The notes under the pieces were generated by a model that saw nothing but the letters and a program-made list of their open reading frames with translations, was not told where the DNA came from and did not search any database. 64,000 nucleotides of DNA from Branchiostoma floridae (lineage: Eukaryota > Chordata > Leptocardii > Amphioxiformes > Branchiostomatidae), in assembly GCF_000003815.2 (NCBI RefSeq), contig NC_049993.1, positions 13,288,432 to 13,352,431 of the forward strand. Direction: 5' to 3'. Shown piece after piece: positions 31,301 to 41,569 of the stretch (position 1 is the first letter of the stretch; every line of letters begins with the position of its first letter). The position numbers were made by a program, and so were the translations under genes.

Positions 31301-34300
31301 TGGACCTGTACCCGACCTAAACCATACTTGTACTTGACGTTTCTGTACCGGTACCCACCCCTGGTGTATAGTACATAAAGACTGCTTCCATGGTTTACAC
31401 AGGCGATAGCTCTTAGGTAACTTTGGGTTAGCCCACTGAAGAACCGATGTTTCTTCAGGAGTATGTCTACCCTGGAGCCGAAGTCTCGAGCCATGTAGAC
31501 GCTATTAGATTCCAGACAATATTCTGTATTATCTTAAAAACACTGAGACAAAAAATTCCGACTCGTCCCAAGGTTATCTAGGCGACTTCTACTCTTATAT
31601 TGTTGGGGCCCAGTGACATTTGTCGTACGATCGCCGTGCGATCGTTAACTGAGGACATTCTCGGAACGGTCATACATATGGCGTAGGTAGATTCTTAGAA
31701 GTTATATCCTTGTCACGCGTTGTTTTTTGTCACAGCCTGCTCAAAAACTCCACTTTTAGCAAAATCGTACGACGTCTTGCGACGAATATGACGTTGCAAG
31801 CAATTTAATGCATTCTTAAGCTTTTTGCTTTCTACAAACAAACCTGTTAATGGCCCGTTTCTGTCCTAACAGAAAAGAGCTGAAAGACAAGGTGTACCAT
31901 GACGACCAAAAGAAGCGCTACCGCAGCGACTATATCCGAACGTCCCAGGATTTCTACCGAATGGAAATGGACAAGCTTCGGTCGGGCAACCCAAAGACTC
32001 TTGACAACATGAAGGTTGGTAAAATGCAAAAATATTCAATTTCTTTTAGTTCTTTTCAGAAATTCGTCGCGCTTTTTCTCAGACGAAACTTAGAAAGAAA
32101 GGCTTGTGTGGACGTACTGGTGTCGTACATTTAATCTCAGACTGACGTACGACAGATCTTCAAAGAGCCGTACGAGTCCTGTTTACACGTATAAATACAG
32201 TCATACGAAAGACATTCGTACACTAGTAGTAGCGGTCGTACGGCAACTATCGCACATTTTTGACCAAGACTTTTTTTACAGTTCCCCCATCTAGCTGAAA
32301 AACTTAAAACAATGCAAGGCAAACTTTGCAGTTTCTAGCTAGGCTCAACAAGAACTCAATATAACGTTTCTAGGCTTTGCGAATGTATTGCAATTACGGA
32401 CGTAACCACGTATAAACATATTGCAAAAGGAAGGTTAGCGTTACTAACCCCAAATGATCTATATTAAGGAGACACAATAAACAAATTGTTTGCAGGTGGC
32501 CACCCTTTGCGGTTTACAGACATAACGTTTGTTTTTCTTGCCATTTTGGACTGTGAGGCATTGTTGGTTTTGAGACGGCTACCCAAACAACGGCCAGAAA
32601 ATGAGCCATTGGTAACAGTTGCCGAAGGTCAAACAAGGTTAAACAAATCTTTTGACAGTAATAACATATCACTCGCTGTTACCTATCATTGCTTAAGTGT
32701 TGAGCAATTCACAAAGATGAAGAATAATACATATTTCAAATGTTTATAAACATTTTAGGCTAAAGTGAATCTATTTATTGCACCTTTTTGACTGTTTTTA
32801 AGGGTGATTTATGGATAAGACTGTGCATGTGCAGCGAGATGCATTGTGGGTAATATGTCAAAGTTGAGGGTCCCTGAGACATAAACAAAACACATCTGGA
32901 CTTGTATCAGATGTGCTGACCCGAACTGCAGGGACGAACATCACAGGGAGTCTCTTGACAGTTTTTCATATGAGATAATTAACAAACTACAGGAAGCTTC
33001 AAAAACTTCTCTTCCTGGTAGAAAACGCACTGTATCCCACTTGATTCCTGGTTGGAACGAAGTAGTTAAGGAATATCATAGTGCTGCTCGAGATGCTTTC
33101 ACTCTGTGGCGGGAAAATGGTCGGCCTAGACACGGAGCCATCTGGGAGCTTTTACGAAAAACAAGGGCGAAATTTAAATACTCCCTTAGGCAGTGCCGCC
33201 GCTTTGAGGCTCAACACCGGGCCAATGCGTTGGCAACGTGTTTACATAAGGGGGATAGTAGGGGTTTCTGGTCGGCCCTTCGCTCCCAGAATGGCTCCAA
33301 ATCTAGCATACCTTGTACAATTGATGGCCATTCGGGTGCATCCGATATTGCTAACATGTGGAAGAACCACTATAGCGCACTGTTAAACTCCGTCAATTCT
33401 ACCGCACATAAGTCACATGTAAACAGCACTATTCAATCAGGTGTCTCGGACAATCCTGGAATGTCCGTTACTGTTGATGAAATATGTGACGCCATTAATG
33501 AGCTGTCCAATGATAAAGCATGTGATGCTAATTGTATTTCTGCGGAGCACCTGAAGTACGCAGGTCCCCGGCTGCATGCGCTATTGTCATTGTTGTTTTC
33601 CGCTGTGCTCAGACATGGTTATGTTCCACCTAGGTTACTTAACACTGTTCTCATTCCGATCGTTAAGAAGAAAAATGGCAATGTGACTGACAAAGACAAC
33701 TATCGCCCGATAGCGGTCTCCAGTCCGATATGCAAAGTTCTTGAAAGACTGCTTTTAAGGCGTCTAGATGAATTTTTACACTCTCCGGATAACCAGTTTG
33801 GTTTTAAAAAACAGCATGGCACAGACCTTTGTGTATTTGCCTTGAAGGAGGTAATCCGTTACTACCAGAAACGGGGCTCTCCTGTATTTGTGGCCTTCCT
33901 AGACGCCTCTAAGGCCTTCGATCGTGTAAATCACTGGCTGTTATTTAAGAAAATGATCGACAGAAATGTACCACTTTACTTGATACGTTTACTTGTAGCC
34001 TGGTATAATGTTTTAACCTTTAGAGTACGTTGGGGCAATGTCCTTTCTGACAACTTTACTGCCACTAACGGAGTGCCACAAGGTAGCCTGATATCTCCTT
34101 TTTTGTTCAATGTCTATGTCTCTGACCTGAGTGTTGAGCTGAATTGCTCTGGTGTTGGTTGCTATATCGGAAATGTCATTGTGAACCATCTGTTATACGC
34201 TGATGACATATGTATTATCTGCCCATCTGTTAAAGGTCTGCAAAAGCTAATGTCTTTATGTGAACGTTTCGGCTCTGAAAACCATATAGTGTTCAGCAAA

Positions 34301-35358
34301 AGCAAGAGCCAATGTGTATATTTCCCATGTGGTAGACTCAAATTGCACGGACCGCCTCCTTCAGTCACCCTTTATGGCACGGAATTGCAGTACGTTACAT
34401 CTGTGAACTACCTGGGTAACCAGATTACCTCTGACCTGTCTGATGATGAGTCAATTCGCTATCATGTCAGAGGGTTCTATACCAAAGCCAATTCCTTGAT
34501 ACGAAAATTCCGATTCGCCTCTCCTGGAGTGAAGCGCGTCCTTTTTGATGCATATTGTTCCTCGATATATTGCGCTCAGCTATGGTGTCAGTATAACTTG
34601 GGTACGATTCGCAGGCTACGCGTAGCCTATAACAATGCTCTTAGGATTGTGTTAGGTTATCGAACGAGAGATAGTGCCAGCCAAATGTTTGTGACACATG
34701 GGATTGATACTTTTGTAGCTAGAAGGAGAAAACTAACGCATGCATTTGTACAACGCATCGCCACCTCTACAAACAACATTATCTCCCGGTTATACCACTC
34801 AGATGCCTTCTTCCATAGCAAATTCTGGACACACTATGTGAATCTTGTTTTCAAAAGCCCAGGCTAATTTAACTTTTTATTGTACATAAAGTGTATGTGT
34901 ATTGTTGTATTGTATGTTTTAATGTGATATGGGCCAAGAGCCTGCAATAAAGTTGAAATTGTATCAAACATAGGAACTGGTAACAAGTTAGGGGACTTCA
35001 TCTTTGACATATCGCCCACAATGCAATCCGTTGTGCATGTGCAATTCAAATCACGATCTGCCTTATGGCAACGGTGTCTAAATCATCAAAATTGTGTAAT
35101 TTCCAGGTGTGTTGCAAGGTCTACCTTGGTACGAGCCTGGGGTCCAGCAAGGCCATCAGAGACCTGGCCAAGGTGCTCCGGGCAGAACGTCAGAGACCGG
35201 TCACACAACAACCCCTATCACAGCCTCCTCCTGAGAAAGAACGGAAAATCAAGCACGAGGAAGAAACAGAAGATGAAGAACCATCTGACGAGGAAAAACA
35301 ACCTGACCCGGAACCGGAAAGGACGACTGATGACACGAAAGAAGAAGAAGAAGAATGA
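28352..35358 (+). CDS. Small charged protein of unknown function, 4 exons, 187 aa
   Basis: Exons 28352-28389, 30786-30917, 31873-32014 and 35107-35358 join in consistent phases (2, 1, 0) at GT-AG introns to give 187 aa. The protein starts MPLPKVYVDYLKE, has a basic N-terminal third rich in K/P (PVVKLRKPPI) followed by GIIDWSDVAILR, then a charged, probably helical region with many Y/R/K/D residues, then VYLGTSLGSSKAIRDLAKVLR, and an acidic glutamate-rich tail of about 50 residues. There is no signal peptide or membrane segment, so it is probably cytosolic, ciliary or nuclear. I do not recognise the family. The third intron carries a LINE. AATAAA at 35,750 or 35,850 could end the transcript. 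Confidence 0.75.
29469..30206 (+). other. GC-rich block with short ORFs in intron 1
   Basis: From about 29,700 to 30,010 the sequence is CpG- and GC-richer than its surroundings. It is followed by an ATG at 30,051 opening a 51-codon frame (MSSDEDDDELQVMYLPCG..). The acidic start resembles first exons of some DNA-transposon accessory proteins, but there is too little to assign it. A 118-codon frame at 29,469-29,825 overlaps the block and has no motif. Could be a 5' remnant of a DNA transposon gene or a CpG-rich regulatory block. Confidence 0.25.
30250..30345 (+). repeat. Fragment of the 'aggccac' TIR family
   Basis: 'agcaagtaaattttt' then 'gcgcgcccattaatttt' and 'cctgatttcagaaa' parallel 46,123-46,185 closely. 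Partial copy without its terminus. Confidence 0.6.
30470..30690. mobile_element. Partial MITE, 'ggtgcggcac' family
   Basis: 'agttcgttcactgca' at 30,480 and 'ttctttatctctgaaatt' then 'gttgagta' near 30,602 match the copy at 40,812-41,054. Both termini are degraded. Confidence 0.55.
30966..31364. mobile_element. 'ggtaccggtac' family repeat, copy 2 (complete ends)
   Basis: 'ggtgtgggtacccgtac' at 30,969 and 'gtaccggtacccacccct' at 31,345 are inverted ends, about 400 bp apart. An internal 'aggttcaggtttggacctg' matches the palindromic core of copies at 27,275 and 54,382. No coding frame. Confidence 0.65.
32823..32876. repeat. Left arm of inverted repeat bracketing the LINE
   Basis: 'gcattgtgggtaatatgtca' then 'aagttgag' here is inverted at 34,993-35,027. 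With the flanking 'tgcatgtgca', similarity spans about 50 bp on each side. See the right arm and the LINE entry. Confidence 0.8.
32885..34975 (+). mobile_element. CR1/L2-clade LINE, 5'-truncated, with intact RT frame
   Basis: A non-LTR retrotransposon copy in the third intron of the 28,352-35,358 gene, in the same orientation. Its frame is open from 32,885 (after a TAA at 32,882) to the stop at 34,865-34,867, about 660 codons. Recognisable homology starts near 32,905 with ADPNCRDEHH. The apurinic-type endonuclease that should precede the RT is absent, so the copy is 5'-truncated. A 3' UTR with AATAAA at 34,946 ends near 34,970. No LTRs or poly-A tail. Confidence 0.9.
33041..34867 (+). CDS. 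Reverse transcriptase of the LINE (C-terminal part of ORF2)
   Basis: Encodes the polymerase that copies LINE RNA at the target site. From the track start at 33,041 the frame has 608 codons without a stop. RT motifs are in order: NYRPIAVSS, then FVAFLDASKAFDRV (motif A, with catalytic D), GVPQGSLISPFLFNVY (motif B), LLYADDICI (motif C, YADD at about residue 386), KSKSQCVYF (D) and VNYLGNQI (E), followed by a C-terminal region of about 130 residues typical of CR1-like elements. The true upstream boundary is not a start codon: the frame continues back to 32,885 and the element is truncated. All catalytic aspartates are present and there is no frameshift, so the copy is young, but lack of the endonuclease makes it non-autonomous. 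Confidence 0.95.
   Translation: MIPGWNEVVKEYHSAARDAFTLWRENGRPRHGAIWELLRKTRAKFKYSLRQCRRFEAQHRANALATCLHKGDSRGFWSALRSQNGSKSSIPCTIDGHSGASDIANMWKNHYSALLNSVNSTAHKSHVNSTIQSGVSDNPGMSVTVDEICDAINELSNDKACDANCISAEHLKYAGPRLHALLSLLFSAVLRHGYVPPRLLNTVLIPIVKKKNGNVTDKDNYRPIAVSSPICKVLERLLLRRLDEFLHSPDNQFGFKKQHGTDLCVFALKEVIRYYQKRGSPVFVAFLDASKAFDRVNHWLLFKKMIDRNVPLYLIRLLVAWYNVLTFRVRWGNVLSDNFTATNGVPQGSLISPFLFNVYVSDLSVELNCSGVGCYIGNVIVNHLLYADDICIICPSVKGLQKLMSLCERFGSENHIVFSKSKSQCVYFPCGRLKLHGPPPSVTLYGTELQYVTSVNYLGNQITSDLSDDESIRYHVRGFYTKANSLIRKFRFASPGVKRVLFDAYCSSIYCAQLWCQYNLGTIRRLRVAYNNALRIVLGYRTRDSASQMFVTHGIDTFVARRRKLTHAFVQRIATSTNNIISRLYHSDAFFHSKFWTHYVNLVFKSPG
34991..35045. repeat. Right arm of inverted repeat bracketing the LINE
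   Basis: The reverse complement reads 'gcattgtgggcgatatgtca' then 'aagatgaag', about 28 of 34 core bases identical to the left arm at 32,843-32,876. It lies about 20 bp beyond the LINE 3' end and about 60 bp before the last exon of the host gene. Confidence 0.8.
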
Positions 35359-37097
35359 TGGGAATCTAGAACTCAAATTTTGTATATGAGTTTTGTGATT
35401 TTTGTAAGCAAGAGGTTCACTGAGTTGTAGAAAATGGCTCTCTAATGCCATCAAATGAGACTTTGAAATGGAACAACATGTATATATGCTGCCGAAGAAA
35501 AACTAATCCACAATATCAATAACTATAGTCAGCTGCAGATATCCTTGATTCATCTAACAGTAAGAAGTAATATACATCGCTGTCTTGCCGTGAAGCTGTA
35601 GATAGCTACAAAACCGCTAGGCGTCATTGCTAAGTTGTCGTTGCTGTGCCATTCAAATCGTTTAAATTTATATTTTGTATTCCATAAGCCACGTTTAAGC
35701 AATACTAATAGCTTCAAATCTTCAAAACACTGGCTTTGTGAAGGCTGTAAATAAAGCTGTGTGAAAATCTTTGCCACCTGGCGGAAAGACTGCAATCTGC
35801 AGCCGAAGACATGTATTTGGCATATACCGGTAAACTTACAAGGGTTACAAATAAAGATTATTTCCATCCGCGGGCTTTAGTTGACATGGCCTTGAGTAAA
35901 TAATACCCTATAGCTGTCTGTTACAAGGTTTATTACTAGAGCAAAAGCAATGCCTGCTAACGACTTTCCTTGGTACTGCAGCAGAACTTTGAATCCTTTG
36001 CTCTGAACAGTGTTGTGATCTTGATATTTGGATGGCAGATAGTTTTTTTTTGTGGCCAGAAAGAAGTGGAATACGTTTGGGTACCCTAGCAGGTTGTATG
36101 GGAACTGTAGGGGCATTTTTGTCTGAAACGTATTGCATGACAAATGGGGATTTCAGTTGACTGGATGCTGAGTTGCTCAGAAAGTAAAGATAAAAAGCTG
36201 TCATTTTTCTAATTCTATGGTTAAAGATTTTCACATGTAAAGCGTAAATTTTGAACCTAAATATGATCAGTTTGCCATGTGTATTTAATAAGAGATCGAT
36301 TTCCAAAAAGATATCGCACAGATATGAAATATGACACACATAGCAACAATCAAGAAACCACAAATCTTTAAAAGCTCCAAATATATTTTATGAAGATACG
36401 AGATTTTAAAAATCATGTTACAAATGGGCTGATCTAAACCGTGAGTTGGGTTGTTGACTGTGCCAATTCGATTGGTTGACAGTCACGTGAAAATGCATCC
36501 AAATGCTACTACTAAGTATTTGACACCTCTGCATAATGACTTTAATGACAACGTCTTGATAAAGACAATTAATAGACAATTTCGAACAGTAATCAATATA
36601 GTAGACATGTGACATACACTCACTTATACAATTATTCCGTCCGTATATAAATATCTATTATCTAAAATCCCGAATATATCTATCTAAAATCTCTTGTTTA
36701 CATATGCCTTTAAATAAATTACACAATAGAATATATACAATTAATGAAAAATGTACAAAGCAAATTCCAAGAAAGATTGATAAAATATGGCAAATATTCA
36801 ACAATGAAATAGACAATCAACAATGTATAATAATCTGTCGTGTTAACACAGAAAAGAGCACTGTAATCTCCATATCTCAAACGTAAATAGCAACATCCAA
36901 AAATGCACATTTGTCAAATTGTCAAAAAGGGAAAAGTCCTTTCACAAATTGTCAACATGTAAGAACAAAAGAACGACACCGTCCATAATATCACTTTTTG
37001 GTGACGCCACAGGGGCGAGCCAAGTGGTTGAATGTCAACAAAGATAAAACTTTTGTACATTTTTAAAAAGTGTTTGATTGCACTGAAATGAGTGACA
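35359..37097. other. 3' flank between convergent genes
   Basis: Holds the 3' UTR of the plus-strand gene (AATAAA at 35,750 and 35,850) and, on the other side, the 3' UTR of the minus-strand PTCHD3-like gene. The motif 'tttttggtgacgccacaggg' at about 36,995 is shared with 8,562 and 49,980 and is a likely transposon end. No other gene seen. Confidence 0.45.
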
Positions 37098-40000
37098 CTA
37101 AAGTTCCGTCACTTCAATCGAGGGGCCATCCATGGCCGGGTTATCTATCCCAGTCTTCTTTTCTTTTAACGATTTGAGCCACGTGCGCATTTCCGGAGTA
37201 AAATACGGATTATCCGTACCCAGCTTCCGGTTAAGATCAGTCGGAAGAGAGGACGAGCGTTTAGCACCGTTCACAGGCTGTGGTTTATTCTGCATCTTAG
37301 ATGGGCTGAGTGAATGTGTGGATAGGTTACTTGAGAGGTGGCCGTTTGAAAATATGTTTGTCATATTTTTCTCGTCTGCGACTTTAGTCTCGCTCGGTTT
37401 AGAGCCGCAGTCGGGTAGAATGGTCAAGAGTGTAGGTAAGATGACCAGTCCGTGAGCGGCACCAAAAGCCATGACCAGAAAAATGGTTTTAAAGAAAGCT
37501 TTGAAAAGGTAGGCAGGGAAAAAGGCAAGGACCACCATACCGAGGATGGTGGAGAGAGAAGCTTGGAGGATAGGCATGCCGACGGCACGAAACGCGTCAG
37601 AGAGCTTTTCTGTGGGCGTCGTAGCTTGTGAACTGACGTAAGCATAAGTGATGTGGGCTGAGAAGTCCACGGAAAACCCTATGCAGATTATGATAGACGT
37701 CATGGAGACAATGTCAAGTTGGACCCCCCACAGCGCCATGTATCCCACAAGCCCCACGTCGATGGAAACGAGGGCAAAGGTCACGAAAACAGTAGCGACA
37801 CAGTGCGGAATGAAAAGGAACGACACCACAAACATGGCGGCTGCAGCTATACCAACTGTTTGGAGCGTGCTAGGAAGGATTGAGACCACCTGCTCTGCGA
37901 ATATGAACTCGGTGGCGAAAGCGACCATTTTGACTGGCCCTTTTCTTGCGATACTCCTCGCTTCTATCATCATATCCTTCTCCCTTTCTTTGGTTTTCAC
38001 GTTATTCGGTATTACAAAGAACCGGGATGCCGTGATATTTTCATAGAAGTCTGCAAACTTTAAAGAAGTGACTTGATGCTGACGTCCAAACTGTGGTAAG
38101 AATTGGTTCACTAGAATTTGCATGAAGGCCGTTTTGTTAGTTGCAGCATGTGAGTTGCCAGTCTGATTCAGAAAGCGAAGATAGTCTCGTAACCAGACCT
38201 CTGCGGTTTCTGATGTGTCGTAGAAATACTGGCTCTCGTCGAAGGCTTTTAGTTTATCCAAAACAGCCTGTTGCACGTCTGTTGTCCAATATTCCACGGG
38301 TTCGGTTATAACTATATCTATTTTGGGACCGTAATCTTTGAAATAAGCCTCCTCTGGATTGTGGAAGGCTACGACGTAGGAGTCGTCAGCGGCGAGGCTT
38401 TGAAATCTAAGTCCAACGTTTACTTGAAAACAACCCCAGATAGCCACTCCCAAATAACCAGCGTATAGTATGAATAGGATAACCTTTGATGGTGTTTTGA
38501 CTATCGTAGGTGCTAGGTACTTATACAATATTGTGGTCAGGAAAGGGTCCTTGTTGACAACTTGGTTGTTGCTTGGGTTGTCTTCTCTGGACACGCCCCC
38601 TGCGCAGCAGAGTCGGTAGGCGGCGTTCTTGTTGCGTGCCTGTGATTTCGGGAGGACGGGGCAGCAGGTGAAGCAGTGGCGGTTGGCTCTCTCCCGCCGA
38701 CCAGCCAGCGACATAATGGCGGCGAAGAAGGTGATCTGGAAGTAAAAGACACAATATTTAGAGTCGAATAAAAGTCCATCTACGATTGTTGAATGACATC
38801 CTATGACATTCTCTATACTATATCCGTACACAAAGGAACGCTATTACCAACAAGTTTCCGATCCGTAATTTGATCCTCGTCAAGTTGGAATGACCCGAAG
38901 ACTTTGTCATGTGACCTGAACAGAAGTGTGACGTCGGCAACTGGTCAAAGGTTCCCGGTAATCGGTATCTGCCCCGTTATAAAATAGGTCATATGTTACA
39001 TCAGAGCGTATCCCTAATCAATGACGGGGGCCGATACAGATTGCCGGTCACCTTTGAGGTCCCATGGGACTTTCCGCGGCTATTTTGGGCTCGAACGGTC
39101 CTCAGTTGATTTTGATTCGTATCTTGATCAGCTCTATCCAGGTGAGGGCCTTGTCGACGTTATAAGAGAAATTGTAATAGTCTGCTCTCCCAACTCACCT
39201 GATACAAGTAATCAAAGGCGACTCCGATGGCGGCGTAGGTACAGAAGATCCGTACGGACGGGAAGACGCTGATGACGCCGACGGCGAACGCCACACAGTC
39301 GGTGATGGACGTGATGGTGATGGAGGCAGCGGCGTCTGACATGGCACGTCCCATGCGCTCCTGCACCGGAAGTCGTACGTCACACTTCCGCCAGGCGGCG
39401 ATCATGACGAACATGTCGTCCACTCCCACTCCTAGAAAGAGGGAAAGGGGACTGATTAAAGAGTTTCCCTGAGACGGTCAATCAACATTTTACGACCTTA
39501 GCCGTGATAGTCGATTGTAAGTACCGGTAGGCTTAAATCTAAAGTGGTAAAAATTACAAGCCCAGTGGTTCTTGTCTTCTTTTTCTCATGTTGGAACAGT
39601 TTTGCTGCAAAGTTGACGTTTACATACATGAGAGGGCTTCTATAAACCTACAGCAAAATGAGAAGCAGTAATATGATCCCTTCTATAGGTACCTTGAAGT
39701 GAATAGTGACACAGGTCATCAGCAAGTTTCCTTGTTGTTTCATTAGCAGGGTATATTTTTACAAGGAGGAGTTGCTACCCCTTATCTTCTCGAGCATAAG
39801 GCACCTCCCCGGACACAGGACCCCTTCCAAAAGTCAACTGCAGCCCATAAGACTTGTGCATGTATCACTTACCTATCAGTAAAAAAGGGACCACGGCGAC
39901 TAGCGTTGAGAATTGTTCTCCCGTCAGAAGAACCAGTCCAAAGGATGAAACAATAGCAAGAAGAGCCGACAGCACGCCCATGAAGGCCAACCACGGCTTG

Positions 40001-41203
40001 GTGAGAACCCAGTCCAGCATCATACACGACGCTACGGAAAACAGCACCAACAATCCCACCGCTGCCACCAAGTAGGGAATCACCCTAGTCGGCAGGGCTA
40101 GCAGTTCGTCGTTCAGAGACCTATACGTGTTGTAATTCACGGTTATCTTATCGGAATCGAACTCTGAACAGACTTGGAGAAACGTGTCTGTCCAAGTGCT
40201 CCACTGTCCTGATATAATATAGACAAACTGAAGGGCTGTACTGGACAGGACTGTTCTTCTGTCAGGTCCGAACTCCACTCCTCCGAGTTCGTTTCCGAGG
40301 TAGAGTCCTAGGGTATAGTTTAAGCCGTTAGGGTTGTAATACGGGAAGGTGAGGTTGATGTCTGTGAGGTTCGTTCCGGACCCAGTGTCTATCATCAACT
40401 GTAGAGCGTTACTAACAACACACGAACCGTCGGTGACGCGAATACACAGGTCGTCGAATGATACTCCAGACGTTGTGTTTGTAGTCCGCAAGACGTTGTG
40501 GAATCTTAAGACTTCTGCGAAGACGTCGTCTCGGAAGAGGACGTCTTTTCCGTCGGCGGCTTGGATGATGACCCGTGCCGTCGATCCCCAGGCAACGTTG
40601 TCGGTGGGGAAGAAATCTACTGCCTGTGTAACAGATAGAATAGATGACGTAATGTATTCTGACATAATGGAAATGTAACTGTATGTTGGTAGCTAGAGGT
40701 CAAAGGTCACAATGCATACGCAGCAGCATCCTTACTGTGTTACAGACGAAAGATAGTGGATCCGGATGTTATCTGAAACGTCAGACCTTTTCCAAAATCA
40801 TATCCAGATGCTTCAGTAAAGGTGCGGCACTTGGGGCACCGGTGCGGCACTGCAAGGTTCGTTCACCGCAGCACTGTTGTGTTATTTTCACCGAGTTTTT
40901 TTTTATAATATTGGTATTGCGTAATACGTTAAAGTAAGACGTAAAAGACAACCAAATACACAAAACATATTAAAAGTCGTTCTTTATCTCTGAAATTTGT
41001 TGAGTAATCTTTCGAACCCCGTAGTGCCGCACCGATGCCTCAAGTGCAATGAGATGAACATTTATTTTCTGCATACAAATCACAGACGATAGACGTTTTA
41101 ATTTGACCTCTGATCTCTCACGTTCACTTAAAGCTATACCTCAGTTAATTTTGTTGCTTTTCTGTTTACCAATTGTATAAGTTTTGTTGATTATGTTCGT
41201 TTT

Positions 41204-41235
<32 letters not shown>

Positions 41236-41569
41236 AAGTTTCGGACTCCAGGAAGAATAGCGGTACCACTTCGGTGGTATCGCTCATGGAGATCCTAATA
41301 AAACAAACATGGTCTAAAAAGAAAAAGATAATCCAATAGTCAAATTGTCACACCTCCATAGCGTCCCTGTCTAGCCTGGCTTGGTTGTTCTCCGGGGTGA
41401 AGAGATATTCTAAGTCGTCGCTGATGGCCAGCTTGCTGATCCCGAAGTAGCCGAGGAGGCCCGAAGCGATGAGCGGGAGGAGGATGAAGGGAGCCGGGAG
41501 GAAGGCGACCGCCCGGCCGACATGGTAGAACATGCGCCGTAACTTGTCATCGATCCACCTCGCTATCAT
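37098..41569 (-). CDS. PTCHD3: Patched domain-containing protein 3-like, complete, 4 exons
   Basis: A multipass RND-superfamily membrane protein of the Patched/PTCHD group, which moves or senses sterol-like lipids; the substrate of PTCHD3 proteins is unknown. Exons 41569-41354, 40623-39873, 39431-39199 and 38735-37098 join in phases 0, 1, 0 to give 945 aa. TM1 is at about 19-42. A large ectodomain with sequons follows, then a sterol-sensing domain from about 252 (IPYLVAAVGLLVLFSV) through GVGVDDMFVMIAAWRKC, whose GVGVDD is the ion-relay motif of TM4. Exon 4 carries the second ectodomain and the second TM bundle with GFSVDFSAH, the matching motif of TM10. A cytosolic tail of about 105 residues follows. 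I chose the ATG at 41,569 because its context (aacaacATGATAGCG) matches the paralogue at 60,464; an in-frame ATG lies 15 codons upstream. Confidence 0.92.
39690..39850 (+). repeat. Dispersed SINE-like repeat, copy 2
   Basis: 'agcaagtttccttgttgttt', 'gcagggtatattttt', 'aaggaggagttgctacccctt', 'tcgagcataaggcacctccc' match copies at 18,575 and 55,195 in the same order. In intron 2 of the PTCHD3-like gene. Confidence 0.7.
40812..41054. mobile_element. MITE, 'ggtgcggcac' family, most complete copy
   Basis: Left end 'aggtgcggcacttggggcac' and right end 'gtgccgcaccgatgcctcaa' then 'gtgcaatgagat' are inverted. The interior contains 'ttcgttcaccgcagcactg', 'caaatacacaaaa' and 'tctttatctctgaaattt', shared with the copies at 15,148, 25,196 and 30,470. 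In intron 1 of the PTCHD3-like gene. Confidence 0.75.
41209..41236. repeat. (TA)14 microsatellite
   Basis: About 28 bp of alternating TA in intron 1 of the PTCHD3-like gene. Confidence 0.95.

Noticed and set aside
37648-38046. 132-codon plus-strand ORF, and others opposite PTCHD3 exons
   Set aside because: Shadows of the real minus-strand coding exon.
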